Of a DNA stretch of 12,435 bases, positions 1 to 6,472 are shown piece by piece (positions within the stretch are counted from its first letter, which is position 1; each line of letters starts with the position of its first letter). Below the pieces are notes generated by a model. That model saw only the letters and a program-made list of their open reading frames with translations, did no database searches and was not told the DNA's origin. The position numbers and the translations under genes are program-made. Source of the stretch: DATKUC01 sp964577375. GTDB taxonomy: Bacteria; Spirochaetota; Spirochaetia; DSM-27196; DATKUC01. The stretch covers positions 1 to 12,435 of the forward strand of contig CAZNYW010000093.1 in NCBI GenBank assembly GCA_964577375.1, read 5' to 3'.

Positions 1-63
1 CTGATCCGGCCGGCGTCCCTCGATTGCGCTCACCTTCTGCTCGATGCGGGGCGAAAATCGAAT

Positions 64-92
64 TTGACAGCTCGGCAAACTGGTGGTACTCT
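64..92 (+). promoter_or_regulatory. Candidate sigma70-type promoter of the left operon
   Basis: A perfect -35 hexamer TTGACA (64-69) is followed after 17 bp by TACTCT (87-92), a weak -10 with three of six consensus bases. Transcription would start near 99, at the left edge of the large palindrome at 98-131, the expected layout for a repressor-controlled or autoregulated promoter. Spacing and -35 are seen in the sequence; activity is inferred. The poor -10 could mean activator dependence. Confidence 0.5.
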
Positions 93-97
93 GGAAA

Positions 98-131
98 TTG
101 AACGGTGTTCGTAAATACGAACGCCGTTCAA
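98..131. promoter_or_regulatory. Nested palindrome, probable IclR-family operator
   Basis: Left arm TTGAACGGTGTTCG (98-111) and right arm CGAACGCCGTTCAA (118-131) are inverted repeats with one mismatch in 14 and a 6-bp AT-rich centre (TAAATA). Each arm is itself a small dyad: GAAC-GGT-GTTC (100-110) and GAAC-GCC-GTTC (119-129), with centres 19 bp apart. This suits a dimer-of-dimers such as an IclR-family protein. It covers the predicted transcription start and ends just before the start codon of the regulator, so autoregulation is likely. The binding protein is inferred from position. Confidence 0.7.
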
Positions 132-138
132 TGTGGTG

Positions 139-933
139 ATGGTAAAAACGGTCGAACGGGCAATCCGTATTATCGAACAGCTCAGCGACAACGGCTCTCT
201 CGGGGTAACCGATCTCTGCGAAATCCTCGGCCTTCCCAAAAGCAGCGCACACAACATTCTCGAAACGCTCGTCCACGAACGGGTGCTCGAAAAGAAGCAC
301 GATTCGAACAAGTACAGTCTCGGCGTTCGGCTTATCGAACTCGGCAATCGTGCACAGCTCGGCCTGGACATCACACGTGTCGCTCATCCCTATCTACGTT
401 CACTCAATGAAAAAACCGGCGAGACGGTCCATCTCACGGTGCTCGACAACGACGAAGTGCTTTACATCGACTGTGTCGAGTCCAGACTGAGAATCCGCAC
501 GTACTCGGTCATAGGCGACCGGGCGCCGCTTCACTGCACGGCCGTCGGGAAAGCTATTCTCGCTTTTCTTCCGCCCTCCGAACAGGATCGCATTCTGCGT
601 GAGCGGGGGACGGCCCGGATGACACGCAATACTCTCAGTGACGAACAGTCCTTGCGAGCAGATCTGCGTAAGATCGTGCAGCGCGGCTACTCGATCGACA
701 ACATGGAACACGAGGAATATCTCCGCTGCGTCGGCGCTCCCATCCGCAACTGGAAGGGCGGGGTGTTCGCCTCGATAAGCGTGTCCGGCCCGTCACAGCG
801 GCTGACCTTGAAGCGGATCGCCGACGTGGCACAGCCGCTCGTTCAATCGACCGACGAGATTTCTCGCGCCATGGGATACCGAGGACCGCCAATCGCTGGG
901 GCTGCTGCGGAGAAGAATCAAATGAAAGCGTGA
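139..933 (+). CDS. IclR family transcriptional regulator
   Basis: 264-aa DNA-binding regulator, a normal length for the family. Residues about 4-66 form the winged helix-turn-helix; the recognition region reads LGLPKSSAHNILETLVHE (30-47). The IclR effector-binding domain follows from about 79, with family hallmarks IGDRAPLHCTAVGKAILAFL (125-144) and the late segment VGAPIRNWKGGVFASISVSG (198-217). The ATG at 139 gives the usual MVKTVERA start; in-frame GTG codons at 133 and 136 are alternatives, and none has a clear Shine-Dalgarno. It is the first gene of the operon, 53 nt ahead of the TRAP binding protein gene, and probably controls transporter and downstream enzymes in response to the imported compound or a product of it. 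The family is sure; the effector is unknown. Confidence 0.93.
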   Translation: MVKTVERAIRIIEQLSDNGSLGVTDLCEILGLPKSSAHNILETLVHERVLEKKHDSNKYSLGVRLIELGNRAQLGLDITRVAHPYLRSLNEKTGETVHLTVLDNDEVLYIDCVESRLRIRTYSVIGDRAPLHCTAVGKAILAFLPPSEQDRILRERGTARMTRNTLSDEQSLRADLRKIVQRGYSIDNMEHEEYLRCVGAPIRNWKGGVFASISVSGPSQRLTLKRIADVAQPLVQSTDEISRAMGYRGPPIAGAAAEKNQMKA

Positions 934-973
934 TTGGGACAGGCATTGGTCTGTCGAGAAGCATTCGTTTTTC

Positions 974-980
974 GAGGAGG
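974..980 (+). promoter_or_regulatory. Ribosome binding site fixing the dctP start
   Basis: GAGGAGG lies 6 nt before the ATG at 987. This places the start there, directly before a signal peptide. An upstream in-frame start at 930 has no such site and would put 19 residues in front of the signal sequence. Confidence 0.8.
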
Positions 981-986
981 TTCTTT

Positions 987-2147
987 ATGAACAGGTTTCT
1001 TGCATTGCGACGGGCAGTCGTTTTCGCGATTGCGTTGGTCATGCTCTTCGTCGGTGGCACCGCGTTCGCAGGCGGCAAGCAGGAGGCGCCGAAGACGCCG
1101 CAGGGTACAACTCAGCAGCCCGCGGGTTCCAAAGCGAACACGCCAAGCACTACCCAGACACCGAGTGCCGGAGTTTCCGCACCTGCCGCGACGAACGAGA
1201 ACGTGAAGCCGGACTACACGCTGCGATTCGCGACGGTAGCGGGGCCGAACGACCAGCAGACCCAGTCGATGGAGCTGTTCGCGAAAGTGGTCAACCAGAT
1301 AAGCGGCGGCAAGATCAAGGTCGACGTGTTCCCGTCCGGACAGCTCGCCGATCAGAAGACCGGCATCCTCAGCGTCGAGAACGGCTCGATAGACATGACT
1401 TCCGATGCGAGTCCGTCCTGGTTTGCAAGCCTCGCCGACTATCCGCAGATTGGCGTCCTCGAGGCACCCTACCTCTACAGCAGTCTCGATGAGATGTACC
1501 GGGTGCTCCTCGGGCCTGTCGGGCAGCAGTACTGGAAAACGCTCGAGGAGAAGTCGGGAATCAAGGTACTCGACGTCTGGTATCTCGGTACACGAGAGCT
1601 GGACCTTACCAAGAAGGCCGGCCCGGTGAAGACCCCCGCTGACCTCAAAGGTATCAAGCTTCGTATGCCGAACTCCGAGGCGTGGCTCGATGCCGGTCGC
1701 GCGCTCGGTGCCAACCCGACGCCCCTCGGGTTCGGTGAAGTCTACCTCGCCCTCAAGACCGGAACGATCGACGGGCAGGAAAACCCCATTCCAACCGATG
1801 CTACACAAAAGTTCTTCGAGGTCACGCACTACATAGTGCTGACGAATCACATGATCGGATACGTGACGCCGATCATAAATGCCAAGCTCTGGAACTCGCT
1901 GCCGCCGAAGTACCAACTCGATATCGAAACCGCCATGCACATCGCTCGCTACTACCAGAACTACCATACCTTGCTCAACGAGCAGACGCTGCTGGCCCAG
2001 GCCGTAAAGGAGAACGGTATCGAGGTGGTGATACCCGACCAGAAGGCATTCATGGAAAACGCAAAGAAGTACTACAGCCAGCCGAAGTTCGACAAGATGT
2101 GGGGTCAGGGCACGTACGCCAAGCTTCAGGCGCTCGGCGCGCAGTAG
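987..2147 (+). CDS. dctP: TRAP transporter substrate-binding protein (DctP family), left locus
   Basis: Periplasmic solute receptor of a TRAP transporter, 386 aa. Residues 1-28 are a signal peptide: basic start, hydrophobic core about 10-24, likely cut after AFA. A low-complexity linker rich in P, T, Q, S and A follows (about 30-72), making the protein longer than the usual 320-350 aa. The DctP domain then runs to the end, with KVDVFPSGQLADQ (111-123), LKGIKLRMP (220-228) carrying the conserved Arg226 that pairs with a substrate carboxylate in studied family members, and YLALKTGTIDGQENP (253-267). Arg226 points to an acidic substrate such as a sugar acid, which fits the kdsB gene downstream. 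It precedes the Q gene by 81 nt holding a strong hairpin. The family is sure; the ligand is inferred. Confidence 0.95.
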   Translation: MNRFLALRRAVVFAIALVMLFVGGTAFAGGKQEAPKTPQGTTQQPAGSKANTPSTTQTPSAGVSAPAATNENVKPDYTLRFATVAGPNDQQTQSMELFAKVVNQISGGKIKVDVFPSGQLADQKTGILSVENGSIDMTSDASPSWFASLADYPQIGVLEAPYLYSSLDEMYRVLLGPVGQQYWKTLEEKSGIKVLDVWYLGTRELDLTKKAGPVKTPADLKGIKLRMPNSEAWLDAGRALGANPTPLGFGEVYLALKTGTIDGQENPIPTDATQKFFEVTHYIVLTNHMIGYVTPIINAKLWNSLPPKYQLDIETAMHIARYYQNYHTLLNEQTLLAQAVKENGIEVVIPDQKAFMENAKKYYSQPKFDKMWGQGTYAKLQALGAQ

Positions 2148-2167
2148 TTCCTGTACAACCCGGGAAG

Positions 2168-2199
2168 GGTACGTTCACGCCTTTCGGCGTGAACGTACC
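2168..2199 (+). promoter_or_regulatory. Perfect 14-bp hairpin between TRAP P and Q genes
   Basis: GGTACGTTCACGCC (2168-2181) and GGCGTGAACGTACC (2186-2199) pair perfectly around a TTTC loop. There is no T-run after it, so it is not a standard intrinsic terminator. Its place, 20 nt after the P stop and 29 nt before the Q start, matches hairpins known to protect the 5' part of solute-binding-protein mRNAs, letting the receptor be made in excess of the membrane subunits. That role is inferred from position. Confidence 0.7.
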
Positions 2200-2228
2200 G
2201 CGGCCATTGCGCTAACGGGAAGACAATC

Positions 2229-2738
2229 GTGAAATCAATACCGCGCAGAATATTTGACTTTCTCGAAGTATATCTACCGGCTGCAATCTTCAGCGTGCTT
2301 ATCCTGTCGGTGTTCATACAGGTGGTCTTTCGATACGTCTTTAACGAACCCATACCGCAGCTGTTCGAGATATCGATCTACAGTTTTATCTGGGTGATCT
2401 ATCTGGGCGCTTCCCTGGCTACGCGATTCGACCAGCATATGCGCTTCGATCTGATCTACCGGAAGCTTTCGCGTAACGGTCGACACGTGGTCGACATGTT
2501 TTTCGATCTCCTGCTCAACGTCATCATCGCAGTCATCATATATCCCACAATCGAAACGGTCATCCAGATGTACCGCTTGAAATCCGACACGCTCGGCATT
2601 CCGTGGTCCTACCTGTTGGTGTGTTTTCCGGTATTCCTGATTCTGGTATTCATCCACAACGCTGCTTCTTTTTACTACCGAATCCGCGAAATGATCGGTA
2701 GCGGAAAGATGCCGGAGGAGAGTGTCCCATGGCAGTGA
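2229..2738 (+). CDS. dctQ: TRAP transporter small permease subunit (DctQ family), left locus
   Basis: Small integral membrane subunit, 169 aa, typical length. Four hydrophobic helices are visible at about 17-37, 47-65, 86-108 and 124-147. The family feature QHMRFDLI (69-76) lies between helices 2 and 3. Q subunits partner the M subunit in the inner membrane. Translation starts at GTG 2229, with GGGAAG (2217-2222) 6 nt upstream as a modest ribosome site. The 3' end overlaps the M gene by 10 nt, suggesting translational coupling. The weak site and GTG start, after the P-Q hairpin, fit lower expression than the binding protein. The family call is firm from size, topology and neighbours. Confidence 0.93.
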   Translation: MKSIPRRIFDFLEVYLPAAIFSVLILSVFIQVVFRYVFNEPIPQLFEISIYSFIWVIYLGASLATRFDQHMRFDLIYRKLSRNGRHVVDMFFDLLLNVIIAVIIYPTIETVIQMYRLKSDTLGIPWSYLLVCFPVFLILVFIHNAASFYYRIREMIGSGKMPEESVPWQ

Positions 2739-4021
2739 CCGTCTGGATCGTAATATTCGTGGTCGCATTCGCACTCGGGTATCCGCTCGCCTACGGCATG
2801 TTCATGGGCGCAGCTGCCTACGTCATTCTGTCGCACATCAATCTGTCGACCATACTGAACGTGATGGTAGTTCAGTACGAAGGCAACTTCGTCCTTCTCG
2901 CCGTCCCGCTTTTCATTTTCACCGCCAAAGTCATGAATGCCTCCCAGCTGACGGACCGGCTCTTCCGGTTTGCAGGAGCGTTCGTCGGCCCGATACGCGG
3001 GGGTCTCGGCCTCGTGAACGTCATTGCCAACCTGATATTCGCGGGAATGTCCGGATCGGAAATTGCCGATGTCTCGGGACTTGGACTGATGGAGGTGAAG
3101 GCGATGGAGGACGCCGGGTACGACAAGCCTTTCGCCTGCGCGGTTTCCGCTTCCGCCGCGACCCTCGGCCCGATTATTCCGCCGAGCATCCCAATGGTTA
3201 TCTACGCGGTGATATCCGGTACATCCATCGGGTATCTCTTTCTCGGCGGCGTTCTGCCTGGCTTCATCCTTGCCAGCAGTCTCATGGTCTGGATCGGCAT
3301 AATCTCTCGCCGGCGCAAGTACCCGGTTGGTCGATGGTACACCGTGGGCGAGTTCCTTCGTTCGCTGGTCGACTCCTTCCTCGTGCTGCTCGCCCCGGTG
3401 ATGCTGCTCGGCGGAATCTACGGTGGCGTGTTCACGCCCACTGAGGCCGCGGCCGTGGTGAGCGTCTACGCCATCGTGCTCAGCCTGCTCGTCTATCGGA
3501 CCGTCGGACTCAAGAAGCTCTACAAGGTGATTATCGAATCGGTCGTGGCGACCGGTTTCACGAGCTTCATCATCGGCTGCGCGCTGCTTTTCGGATATGC
3601 GCTCGCACGGGAGCACATTCCGACGGCCGTGGCAAACTTCTTTGTAAGCCTCGGTGTGACCCAGTCGAAATTGCTGGTTCTGTTTTCTCTCAACGTGCTG
3701 TTTCTCTTTCTCGGCTGTTTCATCGACGCGACCGCGTCCCTTCTCATCGTCATCCCGATCATCCTCCCTCTGGTCCAGGCCGCCCACATCGACCTTGTCC
3801 ACTTCGGGGTCGTCGTCGTCCTGAACCTCATGATCGGGCTTTCAACGCCGCCCTACGGTGAAGCGCCCATAATAATCAGCAGGCTCACCAACACGCCGCT
3901 CAACGCGGTTGTCAGGGAAACCCTGAGATTCATCATATTCATGATCATCGCATTGTTCATAATCAGCGCGGTTCCCGACACGGTTCTATGGATACCGCGT
4001 CTTGCCGGATACCGCGGATAA
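2729..4021 (+). CDS. dctM: TRAP transporter large permease subunit (DctM family), left locus
   Basis: Large membrane subunit of about 12 helices, 430 aa, that carries the ion-coupled transport path. Family signatures are present in order: FAGMSGSEIADVSGLG (104-119), TLGPIIPPSIPM (145-156), GVFTPTEAAAVVSVYA (233-248) and FLGCFIDATASLL (327-339). The ATG at 2729 has GGAGGAG (2714-2720) 8 nt upstream and overlaps the Q gene by 10 nt. One oddity lies near the C-terminus: STPPYGEAPII (372-382), where family members I know more often read TPPVG followed by hydrophobic residues, so a charged Glu378 sits in a normally apolar stretch. It is followed after 12 nt by the unknown 420-aa gene. Confidence 0.96.
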   Translation: MAVTVWIVIFVVAFALGYPLAYGMFMGAAAYVILSHINLSTILNVMVVQYEGNFVLLAVPLFIFTAKVMNASQLTDRLFRFAGAFVGPIRGGLGLVNVIANLIFAGMSGSEIADVSGLGLMEVKAMEDAGYDKPFACAVSASAATLGPIIPPSIPMVIYAVISGTSIGYLFLGGVLPGFILASSLMVWIGIISRRRKYPVGRWYTVGEFLRSLVDSFLVLLAPVMLLGGIYGGVFTPTEAAAVVSVYAIVLSLLVYRTVGLKKLYKVIIESVVATGFTSFIIGCALLFGYALAREHIPTAVANFFVSLGVTQSKLLVLFSLNVLFLFLGCFIDATASLLIVIPIILPLVQAAHIDLVHFGVVVVLNLMIGLSTPPYGEAPIIISRLTNTPLNAVVRETLRFIIFMIIALFIISAVPDTVLWIPRLAGYRG

Positions 4022-4033
4022 AGGAGGGCGGCA

Positions 4034-5296
4034 ATGCAGAACAACATCGATGGCGCGGAGCTCGCCGGTCTTTATGAGAGTCTTGAGGCGCACGCACAGG
4101 ACCACGTTCGCGATCTAATTGCGAAAATGGTAGAGACCAAGGAAAGCGGCGGCAACGTCGTGGTAATTACCGGAAGCGGACCCAACATACACGAAGGTGT
4201 AACAACGCTGCTTTCGGAGCTCATCACAAAAGAGTTGATTGACGGCGTCATCACCAGTTCCGCGGTAATAGCCCACGAGATGGCGGGCGCGCTTGACCGC
4301 GTGAAACGGGTGCCTGACGCCTCCCTTTTCTCAAAAGAGGGTTCTCCGCTTTCCGCCTCGCTGTTGCCTCGAGGCGCCGTGTTCGAGGTCACGCTGATCG
4401 ACGATTCGACACTCGAGCAGATCCGGCGCGAAATGGTCGTTGACACAGGTCTGATCGAACGCGTGCTTGCGGCCGAAGGCGACACCATCATCAAAGCCGC
4501 CGGTAACATGGCGTACCCGGTTGGGCTCAGGACGGAAAGAATCGCCGTCGAGGTCGAGTCGGTGTCGCGACGGGCAGGAGTACCATTCGAACTGATTGCC
4601 GGATATGGCGCCGACGAGCGGACGATGATCGGGGCGGCAGCACGCAGAGGAGTACCCGTCCTCGTTTCAGTGCCGCAGCTGATCGGAGGCGGCATGGTCG
4701 GGCTCGCCGTGGGCGACAGCATTCCGCTGCGGCGCAGATCCGACCTCGTTGCTCGAATGCTTTCCCAGGCCGACCTCATCATCGAATCGGGAATTGCGCT
4801 CAGCCAGGAGATCCACGACGGTCCCTTTGAAACCTACACCGGCCACGGCATCTGGTCCGCCTGGGACGGAGCGCCCACCTACAGTCTCGAAGGAAAGACA
4901 CTCGCCCGTATCGACCTCGATCCCGCACTCGAGAAGGTGTGGTCGCTCGAGCGTCAGTCCAAGGACGTTCAGCAGAGCATTGACAAAGGGCTGCCGAAGA
5001 CGAAAACCTTCAAGGTTCCTTTCCGGATGGAGATGTCAGGATTTGCACGTTTGCCGGGAAGTATTCCCGTTGTCGGCGATCTCGGCGTTGTGTGGCCGAT
5101 CGTTGCGGCGGAGGTCGCAGACCGCCTCGATATCCGGCTCGATTTCGTGTCGGCGCCGCAGGAAACCGAACGCGGCAAACGCGCCCGGGAATGGATCGTA
5201 GAGAACGTACGCATCCTCGACCGGCAGAAGATGCTCAGCGGCGCGGCGACCTTGAGCGGTTCGGCAACCGAGAAGCGGGGGAGTATGCAAAGGTGA
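4034..5296 (+). CDS. Unknown protein, deoxyhypusine synthase / LOR-SDH-like pattern
   Basis: 420-aa soluble protein with no signal peptide or membrane helix; I cannot name its reaction. The start is secure: AGGAGGG (4022-4028) lies 5 nt before the ATG. Visible blocks are VVVITGSGPNIHEG (42-55), a Gly-rich nucleotide-binding-like loop; ELIDGVITSSAVIAHEM (67-83); VPVLVSVPQLIGGG (207-220); LAVGDSIP (224-231); ARIDLDPALEKVW (291-303); and IPVVGDLG (344-351). From memory the order and spacing of TGxG, AVGxxxP, xDxxP and xxxDxG resemble the C-terminal NAD-binding region of bacterial and archaeal LOR/SDH-type proteins (AgrE-like), which share the deoxyhypusine synthase fold. This is pattern resemblance only. 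Its place between a TRAP transporter and kdsB suggests a step on the imported compound. The tail after about 400 is Ser/Gly/Ala-rich and looks disordered. Confidence 0.9.
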   Translation: MQNNIDGAELAGLYESLEAHAQDHVRDLIAKMVETKESGGNVVVITGSGPNIHEGVTTLLSELITKELIDGVITSSAVIAHEMAGALDRVKRVPDASLFSKEGSPLSASLLPRGAVFEVTLIDDSTLEQIRREMVVDTGLIERVLAAEGDTIIKAAGNMAYPVGLRTERIAVEVESVSRRAGVPFELIAGYGADERTMIGAAARRGVPVLVSVPQLIGGGMVGLAVGDSIPLRRRSDLVARMLSQADLIIESGIALSQEIHDGPFETYTGHGIWSAWDGAPTYSLEGKTLARIDLDPALEKVWSLERQSKDVQQSIDKGLPKTKTFKVPFRMEMSGFARLPGSIPVVGDLGVVWPIVAAEVADRLDIRLDFVSAPQETERGKRAREWIVENVRILDRQKMLSGAATLSGSATEKRGSMQR

Positions 5297-6036
5297 ACGC
5301 GATCGCGGTCATTCCGGCACGATACCAGTCTACCCGGCTCGCGGGAAAGCCGCTCGTCGATATCGGCGGCAAACCGATGATACAGCACGTATACGAGAAC
5401 GTAATCAGGTCGCCGGAGGTCACCGAGGCGATAGTGGCGACCGACGACGAACGAATTCGCGAAGCCGTAGAGGGCTTCGGCGGTTCAGTGCGGATGACGT
5501 CGAAAGACCACCCGACCGGCACCGACCGCATTGCGGAGGTGGCGAGGAGCACCGATGCTTCCATAATTGTCAACGTCCAGGGCGACGAGCCGTTCATAAC
5601 ACCGCGCATGATCAGTGAGGCGCTCGGACCGCTTATCGACGACCCGACGCTTCCGATGAGCACGCTCATGCACGAAATTGGTGAAGAGGGATTCGAGAAC
5701 CCGAATGTCGCCAAAGTCGTCACCGATCTTGCTGGACGAGCGCTCTATTTCTCCCGTTCGCTGATTCCATATCCGCGAAAGCGCACCGGCTTTCACGTCT
5801 ACGAGCATATCGGAGTCTACTGCTACCGTCGTGAGTTCCTGTTGAAGTTCGTGACGTTGAATCAGTCACCCCTCGAGATCGTCGAGAGCCTCGAGCAGCT
5901 GCGTGCTCTCGAGAATGGGTACGAAATACGAGTCGTGGCGACCTCGGACCCCGACTACATACCGTTGAGCATCGACACGGCCGAGGATCTCGAGGAGGCA
6001 CGCCATCTCTACGCCGGACGGCAGAGCCACAACTAG
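5293..6036 (+). CDS. kdsB: 3-deoxy-manno-octulosonate cytidylyltransferase (CMP-KDO synthetase)
   Basis: Transfers CMP from CTP to KDO or a close ulosonic acid, the activation step before glycosyl transfer. The protein is 247 aa, close to E. coli KdsB. Motifs in order: IPARYQSTRLAGKPL (7-21, CTP loop), HPTGTDRIAEV (73-83), NVQGDEPFI (94-102, with Asp98 as likely metal ligand), PNVAKVV (137-143), EHIGVYCYRREFL (171-183), LEQLRALENG (200-209) and SIDTAEDL (226-233, Asp228 as second metal ligand). Nothing essential looks lost. It starts at GTG 5293, overlapping the preceding stop by 4 nt (GTGA), so it is translationally coupled. No KDO-8-phosphate synthase, phosphatase, arabinose-phosphate isomerase or lipid A gene is nearby, so it may activate an imported acid. 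A non-KDO substrate (sialic- or 8-amino-KDO-like) cannot be excluded. Confidence 0.93.
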   Translation: MNAIAVIPARYQSTRLAGKPLVDIGGKPMIQHVYENVIRSPEVTEAIVATDDERIREAVEGFGGSVRMTSKDHPTGTDRIAEVARSTDASIIVNVQGDEPFITPRMISEALGPLIDDPTLPMSTLMHEIGEEGFENPNVAKVVTDLAGRALYFSRSLIPYPRKRTGFHVYEHIGVYCYRREFLLKFVTLNQSPLEIVESLEQLRALENGYEIRVVATSDPDYIPLSIDTAEDLEEARHLYAGRQSHN

Positions 6037-6053
6037 GAGGCACGCCATCTCTA
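5993..6053 (+). repeat. 19-bp direct repeat across the kdsB stop codon
   Basis: AGGAGGCACGCCATCTCTA occurs at 5993-6011 inside kdsB and again at 6035-6053, starting on the last two bases of the kdsB stop. The offset is 42 bp, exactly 14 codons, so the second copy would encode EARHL in the same frame right after the stop and then hit TAA. This looks like a short tandem duplication of the gene tail that has since been closed off by a stop codon. Confidence 0.8.
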
Positions 6054-6472
6054 AATAGTAGGAAAAGTGATCTCGAAACGCATCCTCCAAAGGGCCGACC
6101 AGAGGCTAGACATCGCGGAACCACGGCAACTATTGCATTTTGCGGTTGTGTCGCCTCGCGGTCGGCGGTTGATCGAGAGGGCCGCTGCGTCAGTTAGAGA
6201 CCAAGGTGTCTCTTGAGCATGGTTTAAGCCGGGAAACGAACACACGTGTCCCGCGGAGCGCGCCAGAGGAAACCCTAACATCTTTCTGGCGGTTTTTGTC
6301 CTACACCAACGGCAGAGATGTAGCATATATTATCCATTGGAGGAACCGACCGGCCCGGAGGGATAGGGTCGACCGCGCGGACTCGAGCGGCACCCGCGCT
6401 AACCGGGTCATGATTCGCCGGCAACCCCGTTCGTGATCTTGCTCTGTCGGAACTCAGCCCGTCGGGCCCGCG
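6037..6472. other. Convergent intergenic spacer, no gene supported
   Basis: 436 bp between the 3' ends of kdsB (+) and the SIS gene (-). It holds the second copy of the kdsB-tail repeat, a small hairpin AGAGAC/GTCTCT (6196-6201 and 6208-6213), an ACACGTGT palindrome (6242-6249) and one intrinsic terminator (6261-6297). A 76-codon open frame at 6206-6436 has Arg-rich, unnatural composition and no ribosome site. I see no tRNA, no attachment site and no clear terminator for the minus-strand operon. Confidence 0.6.
6261..6297 (+). terminator. Intrinsic terminator of the left operon
   Basis: CGCCAGA (6261-6267) pairs with TCTGGCG (6285-6291) around a 17-nt loop, followed by GTTTTT (6292-6297). 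It is oriented for + strand transcripts and is the first such structure after kdsB, about 225 nt past its stop. The long loop makes it moderate rather than strong. Confidence 0.55.

Noticed and set aside
1..97. Possible end of an upstream gene at the left edge
   Set aside because: Two + strand frames stay open from the edge for about 30-40 codons, but none gives a recognisable protein tail, so nothing is called.
955..977. Weak dyad TCGAGAA/TTTTCGA before the left dctP as an attenuator
   Set aside because: One mismatch in seven, a wide loop, and overlap with the ribosome site; not strong enough to call.
918..1967. 349-codon minus-strand open frame
   Set aside because: Antisense to the left TRAP receptor, with no recognisable motif or ribosome site.
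2675..3802. 375-codon minus-strand open frame
   Set aside because: Antisense to the M permease, extremely rich in Asp/Glu/His/Arg as expected for the complement of a membrane protein gene.
6206..6436. 76-codon + strand open frame in the convergent spacer
   Set aside because: Arg-rich composition, no ribosome site, and it reads through the intrinsic terminator.
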